Of a stretch of DNA of 64,000 nucleotides, positions 10,802-24,300 are shown one piece after another. The DNA is from Pycnopodia helianthoides (lineage: Eukaryota; Echinodermata; Asteroidea; Forcipulatida; Asteriidae), in contig CM063255.1 in NCBI GenBank assembly GCA_032158295.1, positions 18,807,094-18,871,093 on the forward strand. The letters run 5' to 3'. The translations under genes were made by a program, and so were the position numbers. Positions within the stretch are counted from its first letter, which is position 1, and each line of letters opens with the position of its first letter. The notes below the pieces were generated by a model. The model worked only from the letters and a program-made list of their open reading frames with translations, was not told where the DNA came from and made no database searches.

Positions 10802-11196
10802 GTCGCGTCAGTGCAAAAACGTCGTATCTCGATTAGCACAAACGTCGTATCTCGATTAGCACAAACGTCGTATCTCGATTAGCACAAACGTCGTATCTCG
10901 ATTAGCACAAACGTCGTATCTCGATTAGCACAAACGTCGTATCTCGATTAGCACAAACGTCGTATCTCGATTAGCACAAACGTCGTATCTCGATTAGCAC
11001 AAACGTCAGATCTCGATTAGCACAAACCTCATATCTTGCACTACAATGCGTCTTGCAAGAACGTTGCATCTCGGCGCGTACTCGTTTTGTGTGTACATCC
11101 GAGTTATTTTAAGCGAGTTACAACGTATCTACAGTTTCGGACATGCACGTTATGCAAATGCTGTTTCAGGAGATACGACATTTTGCACTGACACAA
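10802..11196. mobile_element. Inverted-repeat element with terminal 23-bp array
   Basis: The left end GTCAGTGCAAAAACGTCGTA is matched on the right by the inverse complement of GAGATACGACATTTTGCACT. Between 10818 and 11040 lie about 9-10 tandem 23-bp units (CGTCGTATCTCGATTAGCAC plus AAA), derived from the left terminus itself. A related element lies at about 45688-46297. Confidence 0.75.
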
Positions 11197-11438
11197 CATT
11201 ACGAACCTCATCCTGGGTTTATCAGGGTATTCTTGATTGACGAGGTCATCTTTTTAATTTAAATTGTGCTGAACAAAGTACCTTTGTTTGCCATTACTGG
11301 CAGTTACATATCAGCACCCCCCTCCCTCCCACAACTGTAACCACAGCAAGCAGTTTACAAGGACAGTATATAATACAAAGACATAATGCACAAAGATTCT
11401 AATGACTTCAACAAGATGATTGCAGATCTTAGTGTTAA

Positions 11439-11858
11439 AGGTAGGGTCATAAATTGGTTTTTGTTAACGTAATGCTGATTTATAGCCAAAATTATAACAC
11501 AACAAAAGTCACATGTGAAAGTTTCAGCTGAATACAGTGTCTACTTGCTGAGAAAACAGCCAAAAACTGTCACGGTGTTTTCACACTAACGTCGAATCTA
11601 TCCACATTTAGTGAGGTGACAACGGGTACCAATTGCATCTCTGGCCACAGACACCAACTCTCAGAAATCTGAAAAATGGTTTTCTCATTATTCAAATGTT
11701 TTTGGGTGAAAAATTATCCAAAGTTCCAAGCAACAAAACTTCAAAGAGGGAATCCTTTCTCCAAATAGTTTATACTATCAACAGCTGCAGTATATCTCAC
11801 CAAGTACGTTTTTATGGCCACTGATTTCTGGAGTAATTACCAATCTATGACCCTACCT
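11439..11858. mobile_element. TTAA MITE, AGGTAGGGTCATAAATTGG family
   Basis: 420 bp, termini AGGTAGGGTCATAAATTGG and CCAATCTATGACCCTACCT, TTAA at 11435-11438 and TTTA at 11859-11862. Relatives at 50366-50777 and 63531-63861. Confidence 0.85.
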
Positions 11859-11924
11859 TTTAGAGAAACCATACTCAACAAAATCCCTCATCTCGGCGGC
11901 CATGTTTTTCCCCGGTTTTTAGTT

Positions 11925-12175
11925 CAATAGAGTAGTTGCCTGGTCTGGCTAGTATAAAAAAAAGATGCTAAAGCTAACAGTGCATCATAAAGCTATGAAG
12001 CAAATTTGCTCAACATGGAAAAATCCTGCTTAGCCAAAACAGGCTACCAGCCACAATGTCACCTAATGTGTGCTACTTTTGACTGGTACCCCGCTTTTCT
12101 CTGCTTAGCAACCTATTTTCATGAAGCAAGATTTTCTGCTTGTAGCCTTATGGAATTGAGCCCAGCACAATGTTA
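11925..12175. repeat. Degenerate foldback repeat near the TCP1 3' end
   Basis: Contains AAACAGGCTACCAGCCACA, TTTTCTCTGCTTAGCAACC and a terminal ATGGAATTGAGCCC, related to the GGGCCC foldback family. No clear polyadenylation signal for TCP1 is visible between here and the stop at 12331. Confidence 0.5.
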
Positions 12176-12330
12176 CTATATGTCAGCTCATATGTAACAA
12201 ATGTTCATATTAAACAGATTGCACCGTTAAGCATTACGGAAGCAAAAGTTACATTCACACATCAACAACACACAAACTTTTCAAGTGACAATTTAACCTA
12301 TAATTTTTGACGCTGTTATGCAAATGAGCA

Positions 12331-15300
12331 TCAGCGGCGTCCCATGGACTCTTGCTCGTCCGGCGCTAGTTTGATCATGTCGTCGATTCTCAGGATCGTG
12401 ATCGCCGCCTCGGTGGCGAACTTTAGACACTTGATCTTACAGATGCCCGGCTCGAAGACGCCCGCTTTCTTGTTATCCCTGACTTCGCCTTTAACGAGGT
12501 CCAGACCCACCCTGAGTGACAAGGAGACAATTGAGAAACACTTTTGAGCACTTGGATGACAAGGAATAATAATATACCAAGGAATAATAATGTACCAAGG
12601 AATAATAATATACCAAGGAATAATAATATAGCAAGGAATAATAATATACCAAGGAATAATAATATACCAAGGGATAATAATATACCAAGGGATAATAATA
12701 TACCAAGGGATAATAATATACCAAGGGATAATAATATACCAAGGGATAATAATATACCAAGGGATAATAATATACCAAGGAATAATAATATACCAAGGGA
12801 TAATAATATACCAAGGGATAATAATACACCAAGGGATAATAATACACCAAGGAATAATAATATACCAAGGGAAAATAATATACCACGGGATAATAATATA
12901 CCAAGGGATAATAATATACCAAGGGATAATAATATACCAAGGGATAATAATATACCAAGGGATAATAATATACCAAGGAATAATAATATACCAAGGGATA
13001 ATAATATACCAAGGGATAATAATATACCAAGAAATAATAATATACCAAGGAATAATAATATACCAAGGAATAATAATATACCAAGCCCAATCTGTGGCAG
13101 AGGGTCCCCCCTAATGTTCCCATAGTTTAACACACTCTTTCCCTCTTGCACAGAAGTATCCGCTCAAAATCTTCTGAGATTTACGTCCCATCCGAAGAAC
13201 GAAGCCATAATGGTAAAGTGTCTTGCTTAACCCTTACAGTGCCAGCCTTGTTTTAGAAATTCTGTATCCACAGGCCGGCCATTTAAAAAAAATAAAAATA
13301 AATAAATTTATGTCGAGTAGTAGAACGTAAGGGAACTTTGGCGGCCTATGTATGGAGATTCAGTATGACGTTTCAGAACGTTGGCGGCGATCGAAGGGTT
13401 CCTTACAGTGCCGATCGCGTTTTGGCCGTTCTTTATCCAGAGATCAATTATATATATTTTTTTTTGTCGAGTAGTACAACGTATGGGAACGTTGGCGGCC
13501 TGTGGATGGATACTCAGTTTGACATTTCAGAACGTTGGCGGCACTCGAAGGGTTAATGGCACAAGTAAGTTGGAGTGATACATACCATTTGAGGTCAGCG
13601 CGTTCAGCCTCCATCTGAGACGTGTTATGATAAGCACGTAGCTTAGCCACAAGTTCTACAGAATCCTTAGCAGCATTGACTGCTAGCGTCTTAGGAATGA
13701 CCAAGAGAGAGTTGGCGAACTCAGCGATAGCTAGCTGCTCTCTGGAACTCTGTCATGGAAAAAGTCAATTCAAATGTTTAGTTACCAATCAATAGTAATA
13801 TATGAGGCCATGAATCCATTAAACAATTACTTATAGGTGCAAAACAATATTGTACTATAAAAATCGAATGATTTACTTTGAAATACGTCAAGTTAAAAGC
13901 ACTCAAAAACATTAAAGATATGTAACAATTTATACAAGAAAATTTAACAAACATGTAAGTAACAGATACAGTTTTTTAAAAATCATTAGCAAAAACTTTC
14001 ACATGGCCAAACCTGTGAAAATACATAATTGTCAAAACAGTCAATTTACCTCATGTTAATGATTGTTAGTTAGTTAGTTATAATAAAATTAAATATTACC
14101 TAGCATTGTATCAAAGAAATACAAACTACTTGTACATAAAACACACAACAAATACACCTTGTCATGGTTTTAACAAAGTATTAAACAAGAGGTCACAAGG
14201 CAGGTCATGGCCAAGGTCACAAATCAGGTCCTGGCCAAGAGGTCACAAGGCAGGTCGTGGTCAAGAGGTCACAAGGCAGGTCATGGCCAAGAAGTCACAA
14301 GGCAGGTTATGGTCAAGAGGTCACAAGGCAGGTCATGGCCAAGAGGTATCAAGGCAGGTCATGGCCAAGAGGTCACAAGGCAGGTATTGTGTCCTTAAGC
14401 AAGACACTTTACTATAATTGCTTCTCTTCACCCAGTGAGTAAGTGGGTACCTGTGAGGGCAGAGATGGTTCTTGTGATTGATTTAGCTTAGTGCGCTACA
14501 TATTTGGCAGCACAGGCTGCATACTCCCCAGGGAGCCGAGATGATTTAAGGAAGGAAATAAATGGCTCAGTGACCAGGGGTAATAATGTTCATGCGCCAT
14601 GATCATCAAAATTGGCAGATATAAATGTCCACTATTATTATTATTATTAATAATTATTAAAAATTCAACTTTGCTTTGAAGTGGATTTTGAAACACCCGA
14701 AGGAAACTCACCAAGGACGTTGCGAGGTTCTCCAAGTAGATAGACAGGGCAGCTTCAACAGCGCCCCCGCCTGGTACTACTGTCTTACTCTCCAAGACGC
14801 GTTTGACTACACAGAGGGCGTCGTGTAGAGATCTCTCCATCTCATCACACTGATAGTCGTTAGCTCCACGTAGGATGACTGACGCTGCGTTACGGACCTT
14901 GGGGCTGAAAACGACAAAGAACATATTAACTTCATGACTTGATAAACCCCAGTGTAGTGACCATGTAGTGTTATCACATAGGATGACTGAAGCTGGGTTA
15001 CATACCTTAGGGCTTAAACACCAAAGGATAAGTTGATTTTATTACTTGTGGCATTAACAGCTGTACGAGTGTTGATGCACAAGCTTACATAGGCGCTAAT
15101 AGCACGTAACGCAATCAATACATTATATATGCTACTCAATGTCAAATCTAGGACTGATTCCCACCTGGGCACAATTTTATAGAGCTGCTAAGCACAAAAA
15201 TTTGCTTAGCATGAAATTTTTTCATTGATAAAAACAGGATTACCAACCAAATTTCCACGTGATTTTCAGCTGAATACCAGTACCAAGCAATATGCAACAC

Positions 15301-18300
15301 ATGGAAATTTGGTTGGTAACCCTGTTTTTATCAAGGAAGAAATTTCATGCTAAGCAAATTTTTGTGCTTAGCAGCTATATGAAATTGGGCCCTGTCAGGA
15401 ACAAGTCAGAAGTAGGAATTTTTCTACTCTTACGACTGTTGACTTTTTCTGACAGACTCCTATCGCCTTAACATTGTGAACCAACATTGTTGCAGTTAAT
15501 CTCAAATCATAAAAACACAATTAAAAAAGATACAAGAATTCAAAGCAGGAAGTTACACTAAGCAGAACTACCAAAGTTGTACAGGGATATTAATTCTAGT
15601 TACACTTAAAATTTAACTAAATTGTACAATAAATAATGTACTGTTAAAGTGAAATACAAAGAAAAGCAAACTCAAATATTTTCATTATTATTTTTTCTTT
15701 ACTACACTGTCCAAGGTTTTTTGTTTTTTACAGTTGGCTTTGTTTGACCGTTTGGGGGTTTTGGGTTTGTTTTTTGGGTTTTTTTTTTTTTGGGGGGGGG
15801 ATTATAAGATGTTTCAACCCGTCAATTAACCTGTTAAACGGTTACCCATACCAACCCTAGGGCAAACCCTGGATTGTAAGTAACAAAGCCTCTCTTACGT
15901 GGAGTTGCTTGAGGTCTTCTATCGATTTCGGAACCAACCTTTTGATCAAGATAAGTTCATCGTCGCAGACTCGTTCTACGCAGACTTCCTCAGCTTGACC
16001 CAACATGGAAGCTTCAAATGTCTCCTCACCTTCTAGATTAGCCAGAGACACCAACAACTGAGCTGTAAACAACAACAACAACAACAAACTTAAACCCGGT
16101 GATGAAACAATAGGGAAATCTATCAGAAACTTTATACCTGATAGTTAAAGGCACTGGACACTATTGGTAATTACTCAAAATAATTGTTAGCATACAAACT
16201 TACTTGGTAACGAGCAATGGATAGCTGTTGATAGTATAAAACATTGTGAGAAACGGCTCCCTCTGAAGTGACGTAGTTTTTGAGAAAGAAGTAATTTCTC
16301 AGTAAAATATTGAATCAATTTTGAGACCTCACGCGTGAGGTCTCGAAATCAAGCGTCTGAAAGCACACAACTTCGTGTGACAAGGGTGTTTTTCTTCCAT
16401 TATTATCTCGCAACTTCGACGACCAATTGGGTTCAAATTTTCACAGGTTTGTTATTCTGTGCATATGTTGAGATACACCAAGTGAGAAGACTGGTCTTTG
16501 ACAATTACCAAAGGTGTCCAGTGTCTTTAAGAGGTTAAGCTCCACATTTACTCATACTGCATATGTGTACACAGCGCACGCTATCATAATGTGTATTGGC
16601 TACATGGGTATTACGCCTATCGATCGACTACACGCGGTTGGAGTGCAAAACAGACCATTATGCCCGATTTAAATCCCAAATTGATGAAAGACCAGCAGAG
16701 GAACTTGCTCCTTATTGGTTAGTAAGTCAACATTGTACCAAATCATATCAAGGAGTATGTTATGACCTACCATACTCCCCTTTCACCGTGACTTGGATGA
16801 GTTCATGTATGAGATATGCTCGTTCTTCATGCACCACTTATAAAGGTGATGGAGTGATTTTAATCTCAACATTCAACACTCACACACTACTATAATCGCT
16901 TATCATAACACAAGGATACTGCCTTTTGATTGGTTAAGAGTGTGTCACATGTGTCATTTTTTACTGGAAAGCCACGCGAATGCGCTATACACACAACAAC
17001 AAACGTACTGTACCCATGGCAACCAATGTAATATACCCCATGGCAACCAATGTAATATACCCCTAGCAACCAATATACTATTAGCAACAGCAATTTCTTG
17101 GTACCTAGACGTCTAGGCCGATTATTTGTTTGGGGCGTTATAAAAAATTGTGATATTTTAATGTAGGACCCGTTTAAGTCTATTGTTGTTGGGCGGCATC
17201 ATGGAGCCCGCCTTGGGCGCTGCCATCTTTGGATCAAGCTTGGTACAGCTGTTCAGACAGAAATAAACCTAGGAGTAGTAGTCTATTACAATTGGCAATG
17301 AGGATAATCTGCTATGGTTAAAACTACGACTCCCTCGATGATCCCCAGAGCGTTCTGTATTCAGAAACCAGAACACTCCAAAGGTCACCTCTGGAGTCAC
17401 AGTTTGAACCATAGCACTTCGAAGCAGTCAATATTTGTATACCGTACCTCCAGTTGCCTTGGCGATCCGTTTAAGATCTTGTTTCTTGCATCGTCTGACG
17501 GCCATGGCTCCGGCTTCAACAAAGTACTTGAGACACAAATCGTCAATGCCACCCGTCGTTAGAATCACGTTAGCTCCAGCGTTGATAATCTTCTGAATCC
17601 TTTCCTTTGTTATATCCGACTCCTCTGAAAATGCATATATAATAAATTAATATCGGACTCCTGAAAATGCATATATGAATATAAATTAATATCGGACTCC
17701 CTGAAAATGCATATATGAATAAATTAATATCGGACTCCCTGAAAATGCATATATGAATAAATTAATGATCCACTGAAAGAATAAAATATATTGCAAAAAA
17801 AACAACAAACCCACTCAAAGCTGCAAAGAGCTCCATAAAGACTCCAGAAATTAACAAATGATTTCAAGAAACCATACTACAGAATACAGCAAAAATACAA
17901 ATATATGCAAAGTTCAGTCAATTCAATGTAACATCATAGAATATACACATGCGGTCAAATTTATAAAGTAACATTGCAAGATATATGCGAGTAAAAGAAG
18001 GTTAAAGAGGGGCTCCAAAGACAACTCATTTTCCACTAGACAGCTTGCAATATGACGTAAATCGGCCATCTTTCGGGCAATATGGAACACGCAGTCGTGC
18101 GTTTCGCATGAGAACGTGCAGCACGCGCGGGTTTTTCACAAAACTCATTGCATGCTTGGTTAGTGAACAACGCAGCTGCGTTAATAGTTTGAGCGCTTGA
18201 CGCGCCTCCAAGCCAAAATGCAATTTGCCCGTAGAGATGGCGTCTATTGGGACTATCTGTAGACAGAGTCCTTACGAAAATGCAAACCAAATTACAAGTC

Positions 18301-21300
18301 TCTAGCCTCAGGTTCAAACAGTGAAAAAATGCCACTGCGTTTGATAACCTTCAAGTAAAAATAAATTGAAGGTCAAAAGTTAGGCAACAAAAATTTCTTC
18401 AAATCCTCCAATATCATAATATTAATAGTACAATAAATACATATAATAAATATAAACATAAGAAATAGATAATGCAGATTATAAGAAAATGAAGAATTTT
18501 TATAGAGCACATCCACAAAGCACTGCAAAGAGCTTCATCAAATTGACAAAAAAATAAACAAATGATTTCAAGAAACCATATTACAGAATACAGCAAAAAT
18601 ACAAATATATATGCAACAGTAAATGACAATTCAATATAATAGCATAGAATATACACATACGATCAAATTTATAAAGTAACGTTGCAAAATATATGTTACC
18701 ATTTCTGACATCTTAAAACAACATGGATATAAGACAAAGGAAAATATCAATCACAATGAACTTAGTTCTGGTTGTAAAGCCAAGGATTCTCAGAAAAGCA
18801 AACTGAATCACTATACTAGCCAAGAACCCCATGGAGAGGAGAGAAGACAAGGAAGGAAGTTTCAGTTTTAGTAGGAAACCCCAGAGAATTATTCCAGGGA
18901 CTGAAAACCCAATCCACATAGTGCCCCCAGCGGGATTCGAATCGGGGTCCTAGAGGTGAAAGGCGAGGAAAAAAACCTCTTCGCCAACTCGACTCATCTT
19001 TAAGAGTGAAGAAACGCAACAAATACAACATATACACTCATCACTGTAAATGAAAACTAACAAATAAATAAACCTGAGAATTTAGATGTACACATGATTG
19101 AAAATCAATGACAATGAAACAAAAGGTTCACGACACGTCACAAAATAATTACAAAGCAGTATAGTAACAACACTTCTCAGTCAAGCAAGTGAACTTCAGT
19201 TGAACAATCACAATAACATTCTTATGTGCACAGCCACAATCGTGGGAACACTTTGTGGTACAAAGACACCAAATGAACAACACATAAATATTGAGTAACT
19301 CTTTGCAGATCTGGTATTCGACATACTCAAGTACTTTCTACTCTTCATTCACACAGCGCTGGTTAATTAATCTTACAAACAACATTGAAATAACCGTTAC
19401 ATCACTGGTTTTCAAACTGTTGTTCATAACATGGACACGAACAAAATGTGTACCCATAATTGTGGATGTGCACAAATACAATGTTTTTATCAAAATACTT
19501 CCTAGAACATTGGTTGTATTTCCAACTTCAAGAGGCCAAACGAACCAGCCAGTGCATACCTTTGTCTGATGGCGTCTAGTTTGGATGGGTCTTCAACGAT
19601 GACGTGCACACCAAGATGCATCTTAGCTTTCTGTAGACTGAAGTCAAGACAAGCAATCTTAGCGTTGACAACTCGCTTCACCATGGCTGTAGAAATACAA
19701 AGCATCTACTGTTATCAATTCATCATTGATAGGATTATTGTTAATATACATTTCTGGTAATGAAACCAACGATGCCACAGGGTAAAAACCACGAGAAGAA
19801 TCCAGCAATGCAGGGCTAGAATTTGGGGGGAAAACCCACAAGACCGCAGGGCTTGTAGCTAAAAATATTTACTGGACCAGAATTTTGAGTACAAGACCAG
19901 AATTGAAGTGAGAAGAAAAAAGCCTAAACAGGTTAATATTTGAACTGTTTGAATTTGAAAAAGCACTAAGAGAAGATTGATCTCTTATGTATATTATGGG
20001 TATGTAGTCTTTGATAATCAACAGAATTGTATTTATCAGACTGATAGTCAACATTTGAACACAAACACAAGACCGCCGGACTTGTCCGAACATGAGTTTA
20101 CTGGCCCGATGCAAAAATCACTGGCCTCGGGCCTGCGGTCCAGTGTCAAATTCGAGCCCTGCTGAATGGTTTAGCAACAAAAGAATTGTATCCAGTCATG
20201 TTCGGGAATTAAATTCATATCATGATCAAACCCATTTAACAGTGACTTGGATGAGTTCATGTATGAGATATGCTCGTTCTTCATGCACCACTTATAAAGG
20301 TGATGGAGTGATTTTAATCTCAGTTCAATCGTTGCAATCAACTCTAGCTCCTACCTCCAGCTTTTATCGTTTAAGACAAGCACAAGATGTGTCAATATTG
20401 AAAAAACACATTCATTTTTCGCATATCAGTAGGCAGAGTGCATATTTTTCAGATTGTGCAAGTGTCGTATTTTTTGCTTACAGTAGGCGGAGTCATGAAG
20501 TTAGGGCCTGGGTGTTAAAGGGGGCCGTGTCGTCATGATCAAAGCAGGCCCGTGGCTGTACATGGATTTATCAACTCTCACCCAGTTACTGCACGCACCC
20601 TCCCTTCCTTTGTTTCATATCTATGGAGAGTGCAAGCCCACATGCTATAACGGGGTGAGAGTTCATAACTCCATGTACAGAAACAGGTCAGCTTTAATCA
20701 TGATAACACAGCCAGTTTAGGCGTCTTGTCAAAACTCCCCAAGCGTTCCTCCGCCTACAAGCTGCGTTCTGGACGGCATATACTTTGTTTTTTTTTGCCC
20801 TGCAAAAATTAAACCTTTGTTCACCACCTACGTTCCTCAGCGGTTCCGCCGGTCAGCGAGTCCGCAGAGCCGCCGTGGTGATCATGCTAATTGATATTTA
20901 AATTAGCTCGACTTCACAGCGGCCAACCGGTCACTCCGCGTAGCTGCTGAAATATTCATGTTGATTCAGATTGACATGTAAATAAACCGTTCTGGCCGCG
21001 GACCTGCCCAGTTGCTACGGGTCCTTTCGTTATCAACGGATTAAAAAGTCCACAGAATTCTGCAGAAAAGCTGCAGCCTCGAACAGCTTGGAGGTTTTGA
21101 CAAGACGCCTTAGGTAAAGACAAACCCAAGCGATAGTGAGGAAAAACAAAGACGACCCATCTAGTGAACTGACCTTGTGAAGCGGCCATACAGTTGAGTG
21201 CATACCCGTTCACCAGAACGCTCTCCTTAGCACTGCGACCGTGAGCTTTGAGAATGTTAATGGCTTTGATGGGGTAACGTACGATACCCTTGGGATCGGT

Positions 21301-24300
21301 CAGCTTGACTGCATTCACTGCGTCAACGATCAAGTTAGCGAAGAAGTCGGAATCGCTGAAGATCAAGGCATTAAGGAAAAGTTTAGTTCACAGACGACAT
21401 TAACACATCGGAGATAAAGATGAATATGAGTCGCTTTAACCCTACACTCATAAGCAGTTTTTTATCAGGTTGAATTTTTGTATTTTTCAGTTGTCACCTA
21501 GTTAAGCTTTCTGCTTGTAATAACATATTATAATAATAATAGTGGCTTCTTATAAATCGCTCATATCCATCACTCAGTGACGCTCAAGGCGCTTCAACTG
21601 TCAGTATTTTCCTGCAATGTATATAATGATGTGGAACTACTTTTTGAAGTTTGAGACCTATTCCTTTACATAGCACAATGTAATGGTTTATAAGGTGCGA
21701 TGGCGCAATATGCTGCCAATCAAACCAGGAACACCGGGGCAAACCCCTTCTCTTTGCGATAAGTGCACTGGGTTCTTTTACGTGCATTACACAACACACG
21801 GGACCAACGGCTTTACGTCCCATCCGAAAGAACGAAGCAGTAATGGTAAAGTGTCTTGCTTAAGGACACAAGTGTCACGACTGGGACTCGAACCCACACT
21901 CTGCTGAGCAGAAACATCAGAGCTTGAGTCCGGTGCTCTTATCTTTTAATAGAATTCAAGCTGCCTGTAGCAACCGGGTATCGGTGGTCTACTGGTAAAT
22001 ACACCTGCTCCAGAATGGCAAGGGTTGTGGGTTTGAATCCCGCCCGAGTAGCATGTGCCTGTGTATTGTTTTCATGGGACTCGGGAAAGTACCGAGTATA
22101 CAGTGCTTGATGAGTGGGTAAAACACAAATAATACTTGTTGATTAAATTTAATCATCAATGTTTAGACTATCTAGATCATTTCAAACAGACATCTAAGGT
22201 CTGGTCACAACTAGGGCCCAGTCTTTCATCTCCGCGATGGCAGTTTTGCCTCTTTCAAGAAAATCTGAAGGTGCCGAGAGACCAGTGAAAAATCCTGCCA
22301 AACCTCGGGCTTGTCTGTTTATAAATCAAGGATACCGTCCAATAAGCTTAGAAGACATAGATGTCTTGGCTGCGTTGATGATGCAATCTTTCCCAAGCTC
22401 CTCCACGCCGATGGTCAGATGCTCCTGGATGTACTTACAAGCCTCCCTAGAACATCAGAAAAAAAAACATGCACATATTAACACAGGATTTCTAGATGAC
22501 ACACGAATGGATGAAGAAAGCCTAACAAATTGACAAGCTAGGTATGCTTAGGTTTCATTCATCAAATTGAAGAACACTTGTTTCCAGTAATCAATGATTG
22601 ATCCCTGGTGCTGTTCGCCAGAGGGGTGTCTGGGTGTCTTTTGGACACCCCGTTTTAAATTTGGACACCCTGTTCTATCTGTCATTTTACATGTAAATGC
22701 ATTGTAAGTGAACAATTTGGACACACAGTTTTGAAATTTCCAGCAAATTTGGACACCCTTCTACCAATTCCTGGCTGAAACCTTGGATTGATTGATGACG
22801 TTTCAAGTTTGAACCATGGATTTAAAAATCAAGTTGAAAATAAGTAGGTTTAGAGTGGAATTGCTGGTCAATGAATTGGAAAGTTGAAAAAGTCAAAGGA
22901 ATGAGACTGACTTGCAGGCCAGCCTATAGCCACTGATGATTGTTGTTGGGTGAATCTTCTGTTTGACCAGCTCATCTGCATTCTTCAACAGCTCTGCTGC
23001 AATAATAACCTGACCAAAGAGTAAAAACAACACATCAATTATAAAATGGCCAATTAGTTCACAATGTAACAAGAAACGGATGCAACAAATCGGCTCTCTC
23101 TATCAAAGTAGGTTTAAGAGCTGATAAAAAAAAAAATCAGCAATAAATCAATTAACCCTCTTGCTGTCTGACCATTCAATACCATTCAAGTGGTTTTGAA
23201 TGATAGATAAACTATGCCAGCCTGAAATATGATACCATGAGGGAATGCATGTACACAGTACACAGTTAGTTCTGTGCACAGTTGTGCCACAGTACACAAC
23301 CTTGGCAGTCGAATGGTTTCAAATGGTTGGTCAACTCAGTGGAAAATGTTGCCAAGAGTCACTCACAGTAGGAGGGTTAATTAGCACCAACACTTGTTTA
23401 CACCATGGAAAATATACAATTATTTATGCAATAATAACCTGACCAGAGTAAAAAACAACACATCAATTTAACCCTCAGTGACTCTTGGCAACATTTTCCA
23501 GTGAGTTGACCAACCATTCGACTGCCAAGGTTGTGTACGGTGGCACAACTGTGCACAGAACTAACTGTGTACTGTGTACACGCATTCCCGCATGGTATCA
23601 TATTGCAGGCTGGCATAGTTTATCTATCATTCAAAACCACAGTGAATGGTATTGAATGGTCAGACAGCAAGAGGGTTAAAGACAATTCAGAATAATAAAA
23701 TGGCTAATTAGTTCACAATGTAAAAAAAAAAACGGATGCAACAAATCGGCTCTCTCTATCAAAGTAGGTTTAAGAGCTGATAGTAAAACAAAATCAGCAA
23801 TAAATCAATTTATTAGCACCAACACTTGTTTACAAAAAGCCGGGTTGGACAAGAAACATTCCATACACAATACAAGAGCTATTAAAAAACAACATCTGAA
23901 TGAAACAACATACAAATACTCGAAATAAAAACATTTTTTGGGTTGAACAAAGAATAATTGACAAGAGCGGCAGCAGAGGGATTCCCTTAGGGTTGTATCG
24001 TAAACTTGGGTGTGATCCCTGGCTACACGGCAGTTAATGGTTGCACAGCTTCTGACTGGCACCCCCGAACAAAGATACTGACAAAAATAGGGAGACCACC
24101 AACATACGGCTAGATAGCTCCGTTGGTAGAGCACCGACTAGTTAATCCAGAGGTTGCAGGTTCAAGTCCGGCTCTAGTCAATTTTTCTTCGTTTAACCCA
24201 AACATGTTTTGTTCAAAATTTACCCAGTCAGTTTCCCTTGGAGTTTATTACAAAATAAACAATACAGAGCAGGTAGACTGAAATCAAGTACAGGCCTTGC

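Larger units (their letters stand above)
22995..23820. repeat. TCP1: Tandem duplication at TCP1 intron 3/exon 4 with reciprocal MITE insertions
   Basis: Copy 1 (about 22998-23400) and copy 2 (about 23426-23830) share the acceptor region (GCAATAATAACCTGACCA), ACGGATGCAACAAATCGGCT, CTATCAAAGTAGGTTTAAGA and TTAGCACCAACACTTGTTTA. Copy 2 keeps the acceptor and only about 12 exon bases, so it is a decoy acceptor. Each copy holds the same MITE at a different site and in opposite orientation. Confidence 0.85.

Noticed and set aside
10818..11040. CRISPR-like array of 23-bp repeats
   Set aside because: The units are contiguous with no spacers, in a eukaryotic genome, and derive from a transposon terminus.
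12423..13151. Three long overlapping open frames with PRDNNI-, YYYPLV- and LLSLGI-type repeats
   Set aside because: They are translations of the 18-bp minisatellite (period divisible by three) inside a TCP1 intron.
15857..15938. TCP1 exon 9 extended past ILIK into [12 protein letters not shown]
   Set aside because: Splicing at 15939 joins ILIK to [17 protein letters not shown], the family sequence; the extension is intron.
16788..16868. Box C/D or H/ACA snoRNA
   Set aside because: No RTGATGA/CTGA pair or clear H/ACA boxes in either strand; kept only as an unexplained identical pair.
24104..24177. Possible tRNA gene
   Set aside because: A and B boxes are present, but the anticodon arm pairs poorly and the sequence runs into a repeated SINE body.
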